Position numbers and translations under genes: made by a program. Below, piece by piece: positions 45,653-54,554 of a DNA stretch of 64,000 nucleotides. Each line of letters opens with the position of its first letter. Position 1 is the stretch's first letter. The notes beneath the pieces are model-generated. The model did no database searches. It worked only from the letters and a program-made list of their open reading frames with translations, and was not told the origin of the DNA. The DNA is from Bdellovibrio sp. BCCA (GTDB lineage: Bacteria > Bdellovibrionota > Bdellovibrionia > Bdellovibrionales > Bdellovibrionaceae), in contig NZ_JBBNAC010000001.1 of the NCBI RefSeq assembly GCF_037996825.1, forward strand, positions 2,852,001 through 2,916,000, read 5' to 3'.

Positions 45653-46234
45653 ATGGCAAAGAAAAAAGCAAAACCAGCGAAGAAAAAAGTAGCTAAAAAA
45701 GCAGCGAAACCTGCTAAAAAAGCTGCTGCAAAAAAAGCAACTAAGAAAACAGCAAAGCCTGCTAAAAAAGCGGCTACAAAAAAAGCTACTAAACCAGCGA
45801 AGAAAGCTGTTACAAAAAAGGCCGCTAAGCCCGCTAAAAAAGCAGCCACTAAAAAAGCTGCTAAACCTGCGAAGAAGCCTGCTGCTAAAAAAGCAGCTCC
45901 TAAAAAAGAAAAAGCAGCTAAAGCCGCTGTTGTTGGCGCAGCCGCAGTTGAGGTTTTAAAACCAACAACTCCAGCTATCGACGAAATGTCTTCTGAGTTC
46001 GAAGACGAAGCAGACATGGACAACATGATCGATATCGAAGACGAAACTTCAACTTCTGAAGACGACGAATGGGAAGATGAAGGCGAAGACGAAGAGTCTG
46101 ACGAAGTTGGTTCATTCGAAGAAGAAGATGAAGAAGAAGGCGACGATGACCTTCTTAAGAAAAAAGAAACTAGCGATGACGACGACGAAGACGATGAAGA
46201 TGACGACTTCGGCGATGACGAAGGCTACTTCTAA
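45653..46234 (+). CDS. Bipolar histone-like protein: Lys/Ala/Pro-rich repeats then acidic tail
   Basis: A protein of 193 residues. The N-terminal about 90 residues are tandem PAKKAAxKKA-type repeats, like eukaryotic histone H1 tails and bacterial AlgP or Hc1-type proteins, and would bind DNA or RNA. The C-terminal about 80 residues are almost entirely Asp and Glu with a few Ser. GGAGCGAATCA precedes the ATG at 45653. A short Ala-rich hinge joins the halves. It probably compacts or organises nucleic acid, with the acidic part modulating it; that is inference. Confidence 0.88.
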   Translation: MAKKKAKPAKKKVAKKAAKPAKKAAAKKATKKTAKPAKKAATKKATKPAKKAVTKKAAKPAKKAATKKAAKPAKKPAAKKAAPKKEKAAKAAVVGAAAVEVLKPTTPAIDEMSSEFEDEADMDNMIDIEDETSTSEDDEWEDEGEDEESDEVGSFEEEDEEEGDDDLLKKKETSDDDDEDDEDDDFGDDEGYF

Positions 46235-46255
46235 TCTAATGAAAATTTAGATATT

Positions 46256-46287
46256 AAAAAGCGCTCCCTAGAAAGAGCGCTTTTTTT
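46256..46287 (+). terminator. Terminator after histone-like gene
   Basis: AAAAAGCGCTC (46256-46266) and GAGCGCTTTTT (46275-46285) form a stem with an eight-base loop and end in a run of seven T. Confidence 0.92.
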
Positions 46288-46303
46288 ATTTCTGCGAGGA
46301 CTT

Positions 46304-47461
46304 ATGTACAAACACCTTTATCGCCGCTTCTTAGAGGCCCACGCACAAGAACTTCACTTTGCCTGTCACAGCCATCACTACTGGCCGGATGTTTCCAGAG
46401 ACGCTCACCTTCAATACTGGGACGATTCTTGTCAGTTCGTCGACGATAAATGGAATTATATCTTTTCAAAAAAAATTCCTCACGCGCAGAAATTGATTTC
46501 CGAAGTTTTACATCTTTCAAAACCGGAACAGATTGTCTTTGCTCCGAACACGCATGAATTTGTTTTTCGCCTTTTAAGCTCTCTGGATTGGAACAAAAAA
46601 GTTCGCGTGCTTACGACAGATTCCGAGTTTTACAGCTTCGATCGCCAAATCAATCGTTTGGCGGAGTTCCCTAATTTTGAAATCGTGAAAGTGCCGACTC
46701 TTCCCATTGAAACTTTCAATGCGCGGTTTGAAAAAGAAATGGCTTCAGGACCTTGGGATCTTATTTTTGTAAGCCACGTGTTTTTTAATTCCGGCCTTTC
46801 TTGCGATGTCGAGAGCTTTGCAAAGAAAGCTCCAGCCAATGCGATCTTTGCGATTGATGGTTATCACAGCTTTATGGCGGTGCCTTTGAGTCTTTCGGCC
46901 ATTGAGGATCGTGCGTTTTATATTGCTGGCTCTTACAAGTATGCTCAAGGTGGTGAGGGCGCCTGCTTTATGTATGTGCCGTCTGGAACCCGCCACCGCC
47001 CTTTCCATACAGGTTGGTTTGCAGAGCTTTCACACCTATCCGCCGTTGGAAATCAAGTGGGCTACCCTACTGATGCTCTTCAATATGCGGGAAGTACGAT
47101 GGACTTTTCGGCTCTTTACCGTTTGATCGCGGTGCTTGAAAAATTTAAGTCTGAAGGCCTGACTGTTGAAAAAATTCACGGCTTTGTTCAAAAGAATCAG
47201 GAACTGTTTTTAGCAGAGCTTCAGAAAAAACCGCATCCGCTGGTGAATCCGCAAAGCCTTCTTCGTGGACCAGCCTCAGCTCACCACGGGCATTTTCTTA
47301 CTTTTGAGCTTCCTTCTACTGAAAAGACTCAGGAAATGGTCAAATCTCTGGCGAAAAACCATTTAAAGACGGATTCTCGCGGGACACGTCTGCGCTTTGG
47401 CTTTGGACTTTATCACGATGAAAACGATGTTCGTAAGGCCGTCCAGGCGTTATTCATATAA
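46304..47461 (+). CDS. PLP-dependent enzyme, aminotransferase class V fold (kynureninase-like)
   Basis: A protein of 385 residues. Fold type I features: AIDGYHSFMAVPLSL with the cofactor-binding Asp, and the likely Schiff-base Lys in IAGSYKYAQGGEGACFMY. The N-terminal CHSHHYWPDVSRDA and SSLDW stretches resemble kynureninase/cysteine desulfurase relatives. Substrate is not evident; kynureninase itself is only one possibility. GAGGACTT lies upstream of the ATG. Confidence 0.85.
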   Translation: MYKHLYRRFLEAHAQELHFACHSHHYWPDVSRDAHLQYWDDSCQFVDDKWNYIFSKKIPHAQKLISEVLHLSKPEQIVFAPNTHEFVFRLLSSLDWNKKVRVLTTDSEFYSFDRQINRLAEFPNFEIVKVPTLPIETFNARFEKEMASGPWDLIFVSHVFFNSGLSCDVESFAKKAPANAIFAIDGYHSFMAVPLSLSAIEDRAFYIAGSYKYAQGGEGACFMYVPSGTRHRPFHTGWFAELSHLSAVGNQVGYPTDALQYAGSTMDFSALYRLIAVLEKFKSEGLTVEKIHGFVQKNQELFLAELQKKPHPLVNPQSLLRGPASAHHGHFLTFELPSTEKTQEMVKSLAKNHLKTDSRGTRLRFGFGLYHDENDVRKAVQALFI

Positions 47462-47546
47462 CGAATATTTACTTTATAACGATTTATTGGATAAATGATG
47501 AGGAGAACGGTACTTCTACATGCGAAACAAACCACGGAGACTTACC

Positions 47547-48041
47547 ATGAACAAAATCATTCTTTTTCTTTCTGTCTTAATGCTTTCTAAATTTGCTTTG
47601 GCGACAACAACACCGGCTCACGTGGAGTTGTGCGCTCTTGAAATCGCGGAGGAAGCAGAAGCGCAGTTCACGGAAGAAACCATTTTCGACATTAGAAAGA
47701 CTAAAACGATTTCTGCGTTCCACCTTTCTTTGATTAATAACTACATCGCTGGTTACAACCAAGAACCGAATAAAAATCTCACTCTTGCTGATCTTCAAAA
47801 AATGTTCGGCAAAGATGGCGAAGAAAGCTTCAACGATCTTTACATCGTGAAATACACTTCTAAAACAACAGGCCAAGTTTATCTTGAAGTGCGCACTTAC
47901 CCAGGCGACAACCCTGTCGGCACTGTTTACAATTCTAAAACCGGCGAAATCCTTGCGCAAAATAGCGACGACAGCTATGAACTTACATTGCCTAACGGCG
48001 GCACTTTCTCTTGCTACGATCTTAATAAAGATAAGTACTAA
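47547..48041 (+). CDS. Small secreted protein of unknown function
   Basis: A protein of 164 residues from the ATG at 47547 (after GGAG); a longer start at 47520 would add nine charged residues. Signal peptide ends near FALA. The mature part is acidic with two Cys (ELCALE and FSCYDL), which may pair. No family is recognised. It is followed by a strong terminator. Confidence 0.72.
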   Translation: MNKIILFLSVLMLSKFALATTTPAHVELCALEIAEEAEAQFTEETIFDIRKTKTISAFHLSLINNYIAGYNQEPNKNLTLADLQKMFGKDGEESFNDLYIVKYTSKTTGQVYLEVRTYPGDNPVGTVYNSKTGEILAQNSDDSYELTLPNGGTFSCYDLNKDKY

Positions 48042-48061
48042 TTTTTTAACAAATCTTTGAT

Positions 48062-48095
48062 AAAAAGTCCGAATGAAAATTCGGACTTTTTATTT
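48062..48095 (+). terminator. Terminator
   Basis: AAAAAGTCCGAAT (48062-48074) and ATTCGGACTTTTT (48079-48091) form a perfect 13-base stem around a GAAA loop, followed by more T. Confidence 0.93.
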
Positions 48096-48178
48096 TGTCT
48101 CACCTAAGTCCAGATAAAACATACAATAGTTTACTTATCCGCACGAATAATGCTTTCATAGAAAACTATGGAGGAGTC

Positions 48179-48796
48179 GTGAAGAGTATTATTTCGTTCT
48201 TGTTTTTGTTTGTCGGAACTTCTAGTTCCGCTTTCGCTGATTGGCAATTCGGTCTTAGTGTCGGCTACAGTCCCAACTATCAAGTTAAGATGACGGGAAC
48301 CGGAATCAACTCTGGAACACCCTATTCGACAGATTATAAACTTGAGTATGATAGTTCCGCGGAATTTGGCGTCGACGCGTGGAATACACCGAAAAATTCA
48401 TGGGGTTTCATTAGTGGAATTCAGATCGGCCAGGAGCGCAAATTAAAATCGGGAACTATTAACGGTTTTCCGATTTCGACATCTTCAGGGGTTTCAAAGT
48501 ACCAAACCAATTTTCTTTATGCGGGAACGGCTTATCGTTGGGAATCTTTTTACATCCCATTGGCCCTCGTCTATGGAATGACAAAATTCACATCTGCGAC
48601 CCCCATGGACTCAATCGAACTAAAAAATGGCTTCGGAGCGCACCTCGGTGTGGGTTGGATTATTAACGATCACTTTGTTATTGAATACATCGGGCGCGCA
48701 GTAACAACAGAACTTAACGTAACGTCTGGAAGCAGTTCGGAAAAAAACACTGGCACCATCGGTTCCGCCGTTCTAAATTTCAAATACTTATTTTAG
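48179..48796 (+). CDS. Putative outer-membrane beta-barrel protein
   Basis: A protein of 205 residues from the GTG at 48179, just after GGAGGAG; the open frame extends 84 bases upstream but without a signal peptide there. The signal ends near AFA. The mature part has beta strands, and ends VLNFKYLF with terminal Phe, typical of outer-membrane barrels (OmpA/OmpW-like size). Function is unknown. Confidence 0.75.
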   Translation: MKSIISFLFLFVGTSSSAFADWQFGLSVGYSPNYQVKMTGTGINSGTPYSTDYKLEYDSSAEFGVDAWNTPKNSWGFISGIQIGQERKLKSGTINGFPISTSSGVSKYQTNFLYAGTAYRWESFYIPLALVYGMTKFTSATPMDSIELKNGFGAHLGVGWIINDHFVIEYIGRAVTTELNVTSGSSSEKNTGTIGSAVLNFKYLF

Positions 48797-48875
48797 CACT
48801 GTTCCATCACAGGGAATTTAACCTTCCCTGTGATTAAACATTGTTCGTCTTATAGAAGCTCAGCTAAACTATGAC

Positions 48876-49721
48876 ATGAGCAAAAATTCCAAGAAAATTA
48901 AAGAAGAGCTTTTTTTTCCAAAGGATAAAGATTTAAAAGATTGTTCAACGGATGCCTCGAAATATTTTTCGGGCGATAAAGATGACCTAGAAAAAGAAAT
49001 CGACAAGCTCACAGATAAACTTTCGGACCTGCAAGAACTGATTTTTGCAGAATCCAATCACAAAATTCTTATTATTCTACAAGGCCTTGATACTTCTGGA
49101 AAAGACGGAACTGTGAAACATGTTTTCAGCAGTACGAATCCGCAAGGCGTCAGAGTCGTTTCCTTTAAGCCTCCCACTGAAATTGAAAAAGCCCACGACT
49201 ACCTTTGGCGCATTCACAAAGAGTCTCCTAAACGAGGCGAGATCGCGATTTTCAATCGCAGTCACTACGAAGATTTCATCGTTCCTTACGTGCATCACTT
49301 TCTGCCGCCTCATAAGCTCAAGCAACGTCTTAAAGACATTGTGAACTTTGAAAAAATGCTGAGCACAGAGGGTGTTATCATTTTCAAATTCTTTCTGCAT
49401 ATCAGTCCCACCGAGCAGGCTAAAAGAATTTTGGAAAGAATCGATAACCCTGCCAAGCATTGGAAGTTTTCAATGAGCGATCTGCGTGAAAGAGAACATT
49501 GGAAACGATATATTAAGGCCTACAATATCGCTCTAAAGAAAAGTCATCATCCGGATGCGCCTTGGAATATTATACCTGCTGATGATAAACGCCTTCGTGA
49601 TTTTTTAATTTCGTCCATTTTAGTCGAAAGACTGTCGAATCTAAACCCACGTCCCGCAAGAATGGATCCCGCCATCATTCGCAAGGTTCAACGCGAGGCA
49701 AAGCTTCTTCTTAAGAAATAA
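48876..49721 (+). CDS. ppk2: Polyphosphate kinase 2
   Basis: PPK2 enzymes transfer phosphate between polyphosphate and nucleotides. The protein has 281 residues. Walker A is LQGLDTSGKDGT, Walker B is IAIFNRSHYEDF, and the lid region holds RILERIDNPAKHWKFSMSDL with Arg residues. DLREREHW and VERLS follow as in the family. Single-domain length fits class I or III; the exact nucleotide preference cannot be told from sequence alone. Confidence 0.95.
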   Translation: MSKNSKKIKEELFFPKDKDLKDCSTDASKYFSGDKDDLEKEIDKLTDKLSDLQELIFAESNHKILIILQGLDTSGKDGTVKHVFSSTNPQGVRVVSFKPPTEIEKAHDYLWRIHKESPKRGEIAIFNRSHYEDFIVPYVHHFLPPHKLKQRLKDIVNFEKMLSTEGVIIFKFFLHISPTEQAKRILERIDNPAKHWKFSMSDLREREHWKRYIKAYNIALKKSHHPDAPWNIIPADDKRLRDFLISSILVERLSNLNPRPARMDPAIIRKVQREAKLLLKK

Positions 49722-49808
49722 ATCGCTCTTTCACAGAGATCAAAAACTAAACCCCTAACTGGAGTGTTTTTCATCTTGAACCGATGAACTTGTGAGGAGG
49801 CGCTGCTC

Positions 49809-50750
49809 ATGAGACCACTTGGAAATAAGGGATTTATGATTGTTCAAGCCTTAATGGGAGCCATGCTCTTAGGCATCCTTGGGCTTGCTTTTGCCGGTTT
49901 GGTCAAAGACATGTGGATGGAGAACCAGACATTGCAAAGCAAAAATGATGAGCTGACACTGGCACAAGTGATCCGTCAACAAATCTCTACTCCCAGTCTT
50001 TGCAATGCTTCATTTGAAGTGGGTCGTAGAAGCTTTAATCCTACTGCAACTTCTCGCAATATCAGCGTAAGACTGAATCCTGCAAATCCTGCCAGCGTTG
50101 TCGCTCAAGGGGTTACCTTGCAAAATTGGAATCTCACGGTTCAGTCTTTTAGTTTAAACAATATCACCAAGGCTGTGGCTTCCTTCGCGGGAGAAACTCT
50201 TTATGCTGGAGATTTATCTCTCCAGGCGCAAGCAACCAACGGACGCAAAAACATATACAAATCAAAAACGCTGGGCAAAATATTCTTGCGTGTTGATGAT
50301 GCTACACAAACGATCACGAGTTGCTTTATCAGTGAAGATGGAACCGGTATTGCCAGTTCGGCATGCGCAAGCCTTGGGGGAACTTTCAACGAAACAACCT
50401 CGGTCTGTGATATTTCAAATCTAAAACAACGCCTGCTTGCATCCGTCGGTCAGTGTCCGAATGGAGAAACCATGACGGGATTTGATGCTCAAGGAAAAAT
50501 GCTGTGTGCAGTACCGGCTGCCCCGGCTGTGGCCTCAAACTATCAGTGTCGAGGTAGCGTCACGGTTGGTTGCTCAGACTCCGGCGGAGGAGGCAGCGTT
50601 GCTTCGATAAGAGGCGCTAACTGTTGCCCCGCTCAAACAGTGAGTTGTGAGCCCGTTGGAAAAACTCATACAGGAGGAAGCTGCGGACCTCACGGTGACA
50701 GAATGAATGTTTATCAAGATTATATATGCACCTGCAAAGGTGTTCTTTAA
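49809..50750 (+). CDS. Type IV pilin-like (prepilin-signal) surface protein
   Basis: A protein of 313 residues. The N-terminus GNKGFMIVQALMGAMLLGI resembles a type IV prepilin signal: Gly-Phe cleavage site followed by a hydrophobic helix. The conserved Glu at position five of the mature protein is replaced by Gln. The rest is a periplasmic or extracellular domain with many Cys in the last third (about 14 Cys, including GANCCPAQTVSC and YICTC). It could be a minor pilin or pseudopilin adhesin. Assembly without Glu5 is uncertain. Confidence 0.8.
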   Translation: MRPLGNKGFMIVQALMGAMLLGILGLAFAGLVKDMWMENQTLQSKNDELTLAQVIRQQISTPSLCNASFEVGRRSFNPTATSRNISVRLNPANPASVVAQGVTLQNWNLTVQSFSLNNITKAVASFAGETLYAGDLSLQAQATNGRKNIYKSKTLGKIFLRVDDATQTITSCFISEDGTGIASSACASLGGTFNETTSVCDISNLKQRLLASVGQCPNGETMTGFDAQGKMLCAVPAAPAVASNYQCRGSVTVGCSDSGGGGSVASIRGANCCPAQTVSCEPVGKTHTGGSCGPHGDRMNVYQDYICTCKGVL

Positions 50751-50829
50751 ACTCATCTCATCGCTGAGCGACCGTATTGTTTTGCCGTACTCTTGACCGT
50801 CGAAAATCGTCGATAGAGCATAACCACTT

Positions 50830-51600
50830 ATGGCACATTGGCAGGACGAATTTTTAAATCTATTGCGAGAGTATTACCAAAAACAGAAAAGAAAAAATCC
50901 CCGGTACTCAATGAGGGCTCTTGCTAGAAATCTTAATATTGCGCCCGGCCCTGCTTCCGCGCTTATCAAAGGTTCTAAGGTTTGGAATATATCCGAGGAG
51001 TGGGCTCTTCGCGTTCTGGCAAAAATGAATCTTAAACCGACAGAACGTAAAAGAATTCTGGCTTTGATGAGATTTCGTTCAAGCGCCACACAAACCAAAC
51101 CTATTGAAGACCTTTCAGGATTGCCTGTTGAACATTGGGCCTACTGGCCTATCCTTTGCTGCTTTGATGTTCCGGACCTCGCCGACTCCGCTCTGAAGAT
51201 CTCTAAAAAACTGGGAATAAAAAAAGCTGACGTGGACACCATTGTTCAAGATCTGCTTCGCCGACGTTTCCTTATTAAGTCTACTGACGGATCCATTAAG
51301 CGTCCCTCGGAATACCTTGCAACCACAGATGATATTTCAAGTGAAACCATCCGTCTGCTTCATAAGTCGAATTTGGATTTAGCCAAAAAAGCTTTAGAGA
51401 AGTTTCCAGTTCTACAACGCGAGTTTCAAACAATTACGGTCGCAGGAAGCTCCGAAGCTGTGCAAGAGATTAAAAAAGAAATTCGCGACTTCACGGACCG
51501 TTTGGCTCATATACTCAATCGAGACAAGGACAACGACCAGGTTTTTCGTTTGTCGGTGCAATTATTCCCCATGGGATTAGGAGAAGGTGATGTTACTTAG
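50830..51600 (+). CDS. TIGR02147-type regulatory protein
   Basis: A protein of 256 residues. It begins with a helix-turn-helix region (SMRALARNLNIAPGPASALIKGS), then a region that pairs HWAYWPILCCFDV with two further winged-helix segments (KKADVDTIVQDLLRRRFLIK), a layout typical of TIGR02147/DUF4423 proteins, abundant in Bdellovibrio and Fibrobacter. Its 3' end overlaps the next gene by 11 bases, suggesting it controls or is coregulated with it. Confidence 0.85.
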   Translation: MAHWQDEFLNLLREYYQKQKRKNPRYSMRALARNLNIAPGPASALIKGSKVWNISEEWALRVLAKMNLKPTERKRILALMRFRSSATQTKPIEDLSGLPVEHWAYWPILCCFDVPDLADSALKISKKLGIKKADVDTIVQDLLRRRFLIKSTDGSIKRPSEYLATTDDISSETIRLLHKSNLDLAKKALEKFPVLQREFQTITVAGSSEAVQEIKKEIRDFTDRLAHILNRDKDNDQVFRLSVQLFPMGLGEGDVT

Positions 51601-52666
51601 AACCGTCTTTATTTTAGCTTTGCTTGCTCCACTTTCATCTCCTGCTTATGTACGTATTGGAAATGGTGGAGAAGGCGTTTTAGTCGATGATCAAGTTTAT
51701 GTGCGCGATTTATATGAACAAGGGGCGCACCTGCATCCTCGATTTGGTTCGCAAATTTCAACCTCCTTGCTTGGGGCGTGGAATAACACCACACTTGCAA
51801 AACAATTTTCTTCTGAAAAAAGTTTGGTGCTACAAAAACTGACTGATATTGAAATGACGTTTCCAGGATTGGGGTTTGCTACTATGCAAGCCCTTGAAAA
51901 ATACAATTATCTTTTCGTCGATATGCTGGAGCTTCTCGCAAACGACAGCCCCACGGTTCCAGAATCACAGCGAATTCAAATAGCCGTACGCTATTACAAG
52001 ACAATTTATCTTTCAAAAACGGCTTGGGGTAAGATGTCTCTCGAATCCAAAGCCGCCCTCTTGATTCACGAAGGGCTTTATGGTCTTGCAAAAATCACGT
52101 GCGATGAAAACGGCTGCCAGCAAAAATCCAAACAAGTCCGCCCTCTTATTGGCCGGTTTTTTTCATCAGCGTCTCACGACGAACTTAAGGCACTTATTCG
52201 TGAAAATCTCGATGTTCAATCTCTTGAGAACCTATGCACGGACCCCGCGGCGAAATTTCAGTTTTCAATAGTTTCAGAAAAAAATATGACGAAGGTTTTT
52301 GAGAGTTTTAACTCTGCCTATCTCGCTATTTCTGAAGACCTCTGGCAAGACGTTCATAGAATCTGTCAGCTCGCTTTACCTTATAAGAACCAAAAAGTTC
52401 TTGTAAAATACGAAGGCCTTTTCCTTTTTCAAAGTATCGGGGTGACGATATATAAGATGAACGATCAGGGCGAATGGCAGACACAGCAGGGATTTTCTAC
52501 CAAAAACCTTGATGGTCGCCAAAAAAAATTCGTCTCTTTTGAATCTTCGGAAAACTGTGAGCTGCACCTCAGACATCTGCTCACACAATCCCTGGAAGCC
52601 CTAAAAAAAACACCGAATTTAGATCCATCGTTAATATGTGAACAAGGGCGCGGTTCTCAAAAGTAA
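51590..52666 (+). CDS. Exported protein coupled to TIGR02147 gene
   Basis: A protein of 358 residues from the ATG at 51590 (AGGAG six bases upstream). Signal peptide ends near SSPA. The mature N-terminus YVRIGNGGEGVLVDDQVYVRDLYE matches a style often seen in predatory bacterial exported proteins of unknown function. SKAALLIHEGLYGLAK resembles a metal-binding helix but lacks a full HExxH. A later C-rich stretch (CDENGC) may form disulfides. It overlaps the gene at 52657 on the other strand by ten bases. Confidence 0.75.
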   Translation: MLLRTVFILALLAPLSSPAYVRIGNGGEGVLVDDQVYVRDLYEQGAHLHPRFGSQISTSLLGAWNNTTLAKQFSSEKSLVLQKLTDIEMTFPGLGFATMQALEKYNYLFVDMLELLANDSPTVPESQRIQIAVRYYKTIYLSKTAWGKMSLESKAALLIHEGLYGLAKITCDENGCQQKSKQVRPLIGRFFSSASHDELKALIRENLDVQSLENLCTDPAAKFQFSIVSEKNMTKVFESFNSAYLAISEDLWQDVHRICQLALPYKNQKVLVKYEGLFLFQSIGVTIYKMNDQGEWQTQQGFSTKNLDGRQKKFVSFESSENCELHLRHLLTQSLEALKKTPNLDPSLICEQGRGSQK

Positions 52667-53190
52667 TACCTCACCCCAAAACCGCCGGCCCAATATGACC
52701 TTGCTTTATTGGCAAAGCGGTCGTTGTTGTAGACAGCGATCGCTATTTGATCCAACAACGTCCAATCCCAGTAAGCTTCCCAATTTTTCCACTGCACTGT
52801 TGTCGCGAATACCAATCCCAAACGATAAGCCGTTTCATCGTAATAGTTGTCCTCGGGATAAACACCCGAGTTCTTTATAAACATCTCATCGCACAAACAA
52901 CGACTGACCAAGAAACCCACACCTAACCAATTCGTTTCGATTTCCTGGTATGAAGAATGAAAAGGCGAATAAATATATTTAAGATTGAGCTGTTGAACGT
53001 CGCTGCCCAAAATACCCGGAGTCGTTCCATAGGTAAAAACCGTATTGTGATTTCCCGATTCTGATGTGTAGGCTACTCCGAAATGCCGGTCACCCATGTA
53101 CGAACCCGTTCCATAAGCGACACCCCATTGAGCAACAGCCAACTCACTCCATAAGCTCAGAACCAGAATGATAATCTTTCTGAGTTTCAT
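52657..53190 (-). CDS. Putative outer-membrane beta-barrel protein
   Basis: A protein of 177 residues with a signal ending near LAVA. The mature part has alternating strands, a CLC Cys pair (SRCLCDEMF), and ends AGGFGVRYYF, the Phe-terminal pattern of outer-membrane proteins. Size and pattern recall PagL- or OmpW-like barrels, but no catalytic motif is seen. Its start lies 47 bases inside the end of the metallophosphoesterase gene, so they are coupled. Confidence 0.75.
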   Translation of the reverse strand: MKLRKIIILVLSLWSELAVAQWGVAYGTGSYMGDRHFGVAYTSESGNHNTVFTYGTTPGILGSDVQQLNLKYIYSPFHSSYQEIETNWLGVGFLVSRCLCDEMFIKNSGVYPEDNYYDETAYRLGLVFATTVQWKNWEAYWDWTLLDQIAIAVYNNDRFANKARSYWAGGFGVRYYF

Positions 53191-53986
53191 ACTTACACTC
53201 TTTTCTTAAACATTGTTCTACAACAACCTCGTCCTCCTTGAGAGTGATTCGCGACCAGCGTCCGCGTTCTAAACGCTCGACCTGATGGCGCAATATCCCT
53301 GCTTTTACTTCCGTGTGATAAACGTGCTTATGTCCATTCATAATCAAACGAACAGATGAGTCCCGTACAATATCCCAAAAGATTTCTTTGTCTTGAGAGG
53401 TAAAATACTCGTCGTTGTCAGGATCAACATGCATAAGCAAAACAATGGGCAATGGACTTGAACGGACCTCTTGAGCCAACCAATCCCATTCAATTTTTTC
53501 GTCAATAAAATCCAAACGATTGTTATTAAAAATAACAAAGCGATATCCTTTATGATCGAAATGGAAGTTATACGGACCGAAAAGCCGCTTATATAACAAC
53601 TTGCCTCTACCGACAGAGTCATGATTGCCCAGCACCGTAACCAAAGGCACACGCAAAGGAGAAATCAACGATAGATAAGCATCGTACTCAAAATTAAGTC
53701 CCTGATTCGTGAAATCACCCAGGCTTACCACAAAGTCGAAATCCATCGAGTTGGCGTCTTTCACCCAATCTTCGAGAGCTGCATAATTTTGATGACTGTC
53801 AGAAAAAACGCCGAAGGTGACTTCATCGGCGGGTTCATAAAACAAAGGACTGTTCTTTAAAGAACCAAGATATTGCCCGTTTAAGTTAGAAACCGAACTC
53901 TCTGTTTCTTCTGAAAACGGAGAGTTCTTAAGAGGGGCACAGCTTAACAAAAATCCTGCTACAACAACTGTCAAAAAGCGTTTCAT
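53144..53986 (-). CDS. Lipoprotein metallophosphoesterase
   Basis: A protein of 280 residues from the ATG at 53986 (GGAGATAGGT upstream). Signal with lipobox LLSCAP. The calcineurin-like phosphoesterase motifs are all present: FGVFSDSHQN (D-x-H), VSLGDFTNQG (G-D), VLGNHDSVG (G-N-H-D), LLMHVD and MNGHKHVYH. So it should be a dimetal phosphoesterase anchored in the cell envelope. Substrate is unknown. It overlaps the downstream barrel gene. Confidence 0.9.
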   Translation of the reverse strand: MKRFLTVVVAGFLLSCAPLKNSPFSEETESSVSNLNGQYLGSLKNSPLFYEPADEVTFGVFSDSHQNYAALEDWVKDANSMDFDFVVSLGDFTNQGLNFEYDAYLSLISPLRVPLVTVLGNHDSVGRGKLLYKRLFGPYNFHFDHKGYRFVIFNNNRLDFIDEKIEWDWLAQEVRSSPLPIVLLMHVDPDNDEYFTSQDKEIFWDIVRDSSVRLIMNGHKHVYHTEVKAGILRHQVERLERGRWSRITLKEDEVVVEQCLRKECKYETQKDYHSGSELME

Positions 53987-54032
53987 ACCTATCTCCAATC
54001 TTTCGATTTGGGAGATGGAGAATATAAGGATG

Positions 54033-54542
54033 CTAACTCAGCATAGATGTATTCTTCACCATTCTATCTAAAATACCGTTCAGATCTGATCTTTCTTCCA
54101 CCGACACCTGATTCCAGAAGGCCGCCACTTTCGGCGCCCACTGCGGAAAGATTTCTTTAATCAAAGCTTCACCTTTATCAGCGAGCTTAATGACAAAAGA
54201 GCGTCCGTCTTTTTGGTGAAGTTCGCGTTTGATCAACTCGGCCTTTTCAAGACTGTTAATCAATCCGGAAATCGTTGCCTGCGTGACACCTACTCTTTGC
54301 GACAACTCCGAGGGCATAAGGCCCTCGGGAGCATCACTCAAAAGATATAAAAGCGTAAAGCGTCCACTGGAAAGATTGTAAGGAGCTAGCAAGCCATCCA
54401 GATAGTTCTCTAACTCCGTTGCAACCTTCATGAATAACAAGTTCGTGTACAGAGCGCTGGAATCCACTTCTTCGTGCAATCGCGTCGCTGCTGCTTTAAA
54501 TTCCTCTTTCGAAGGTAGGTTCTGAATAAATAACTTAGCCAT
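54033..54542 (-). CDS. MarR-family transcriptional regulator
   Basis: A protein of 169 residues from the ATG at 54542 (GGAGG upstream). Winged helix-turn-helix: SELSQRVGVTQATISGLINSLEKAELIKRELHQKDGRSFVIKL, the wing marked by KDGR. It is the last gene of the TolC-RND operon and probably represses the pump in response to a substrate, as MarR proteins do. Confidence 0.92.
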   Translation of the reverse strand: MAKLFIQNLPSKEEFKAAATRLHEEVDSSALYTNLLFMKVATELENYLDGLLAPYNLSSGRFTLLYLLSDAPEGLMPSELSQRVGVTQATISGLINSLEKAELIKRELHQKDGRSFVIKLADKGEALIKEIFPQWAPKVAAFWNQVSVEERSDLNGILDRMVKNTSMLS

Positions 54543-54554
54543 AATAACCTCCAA

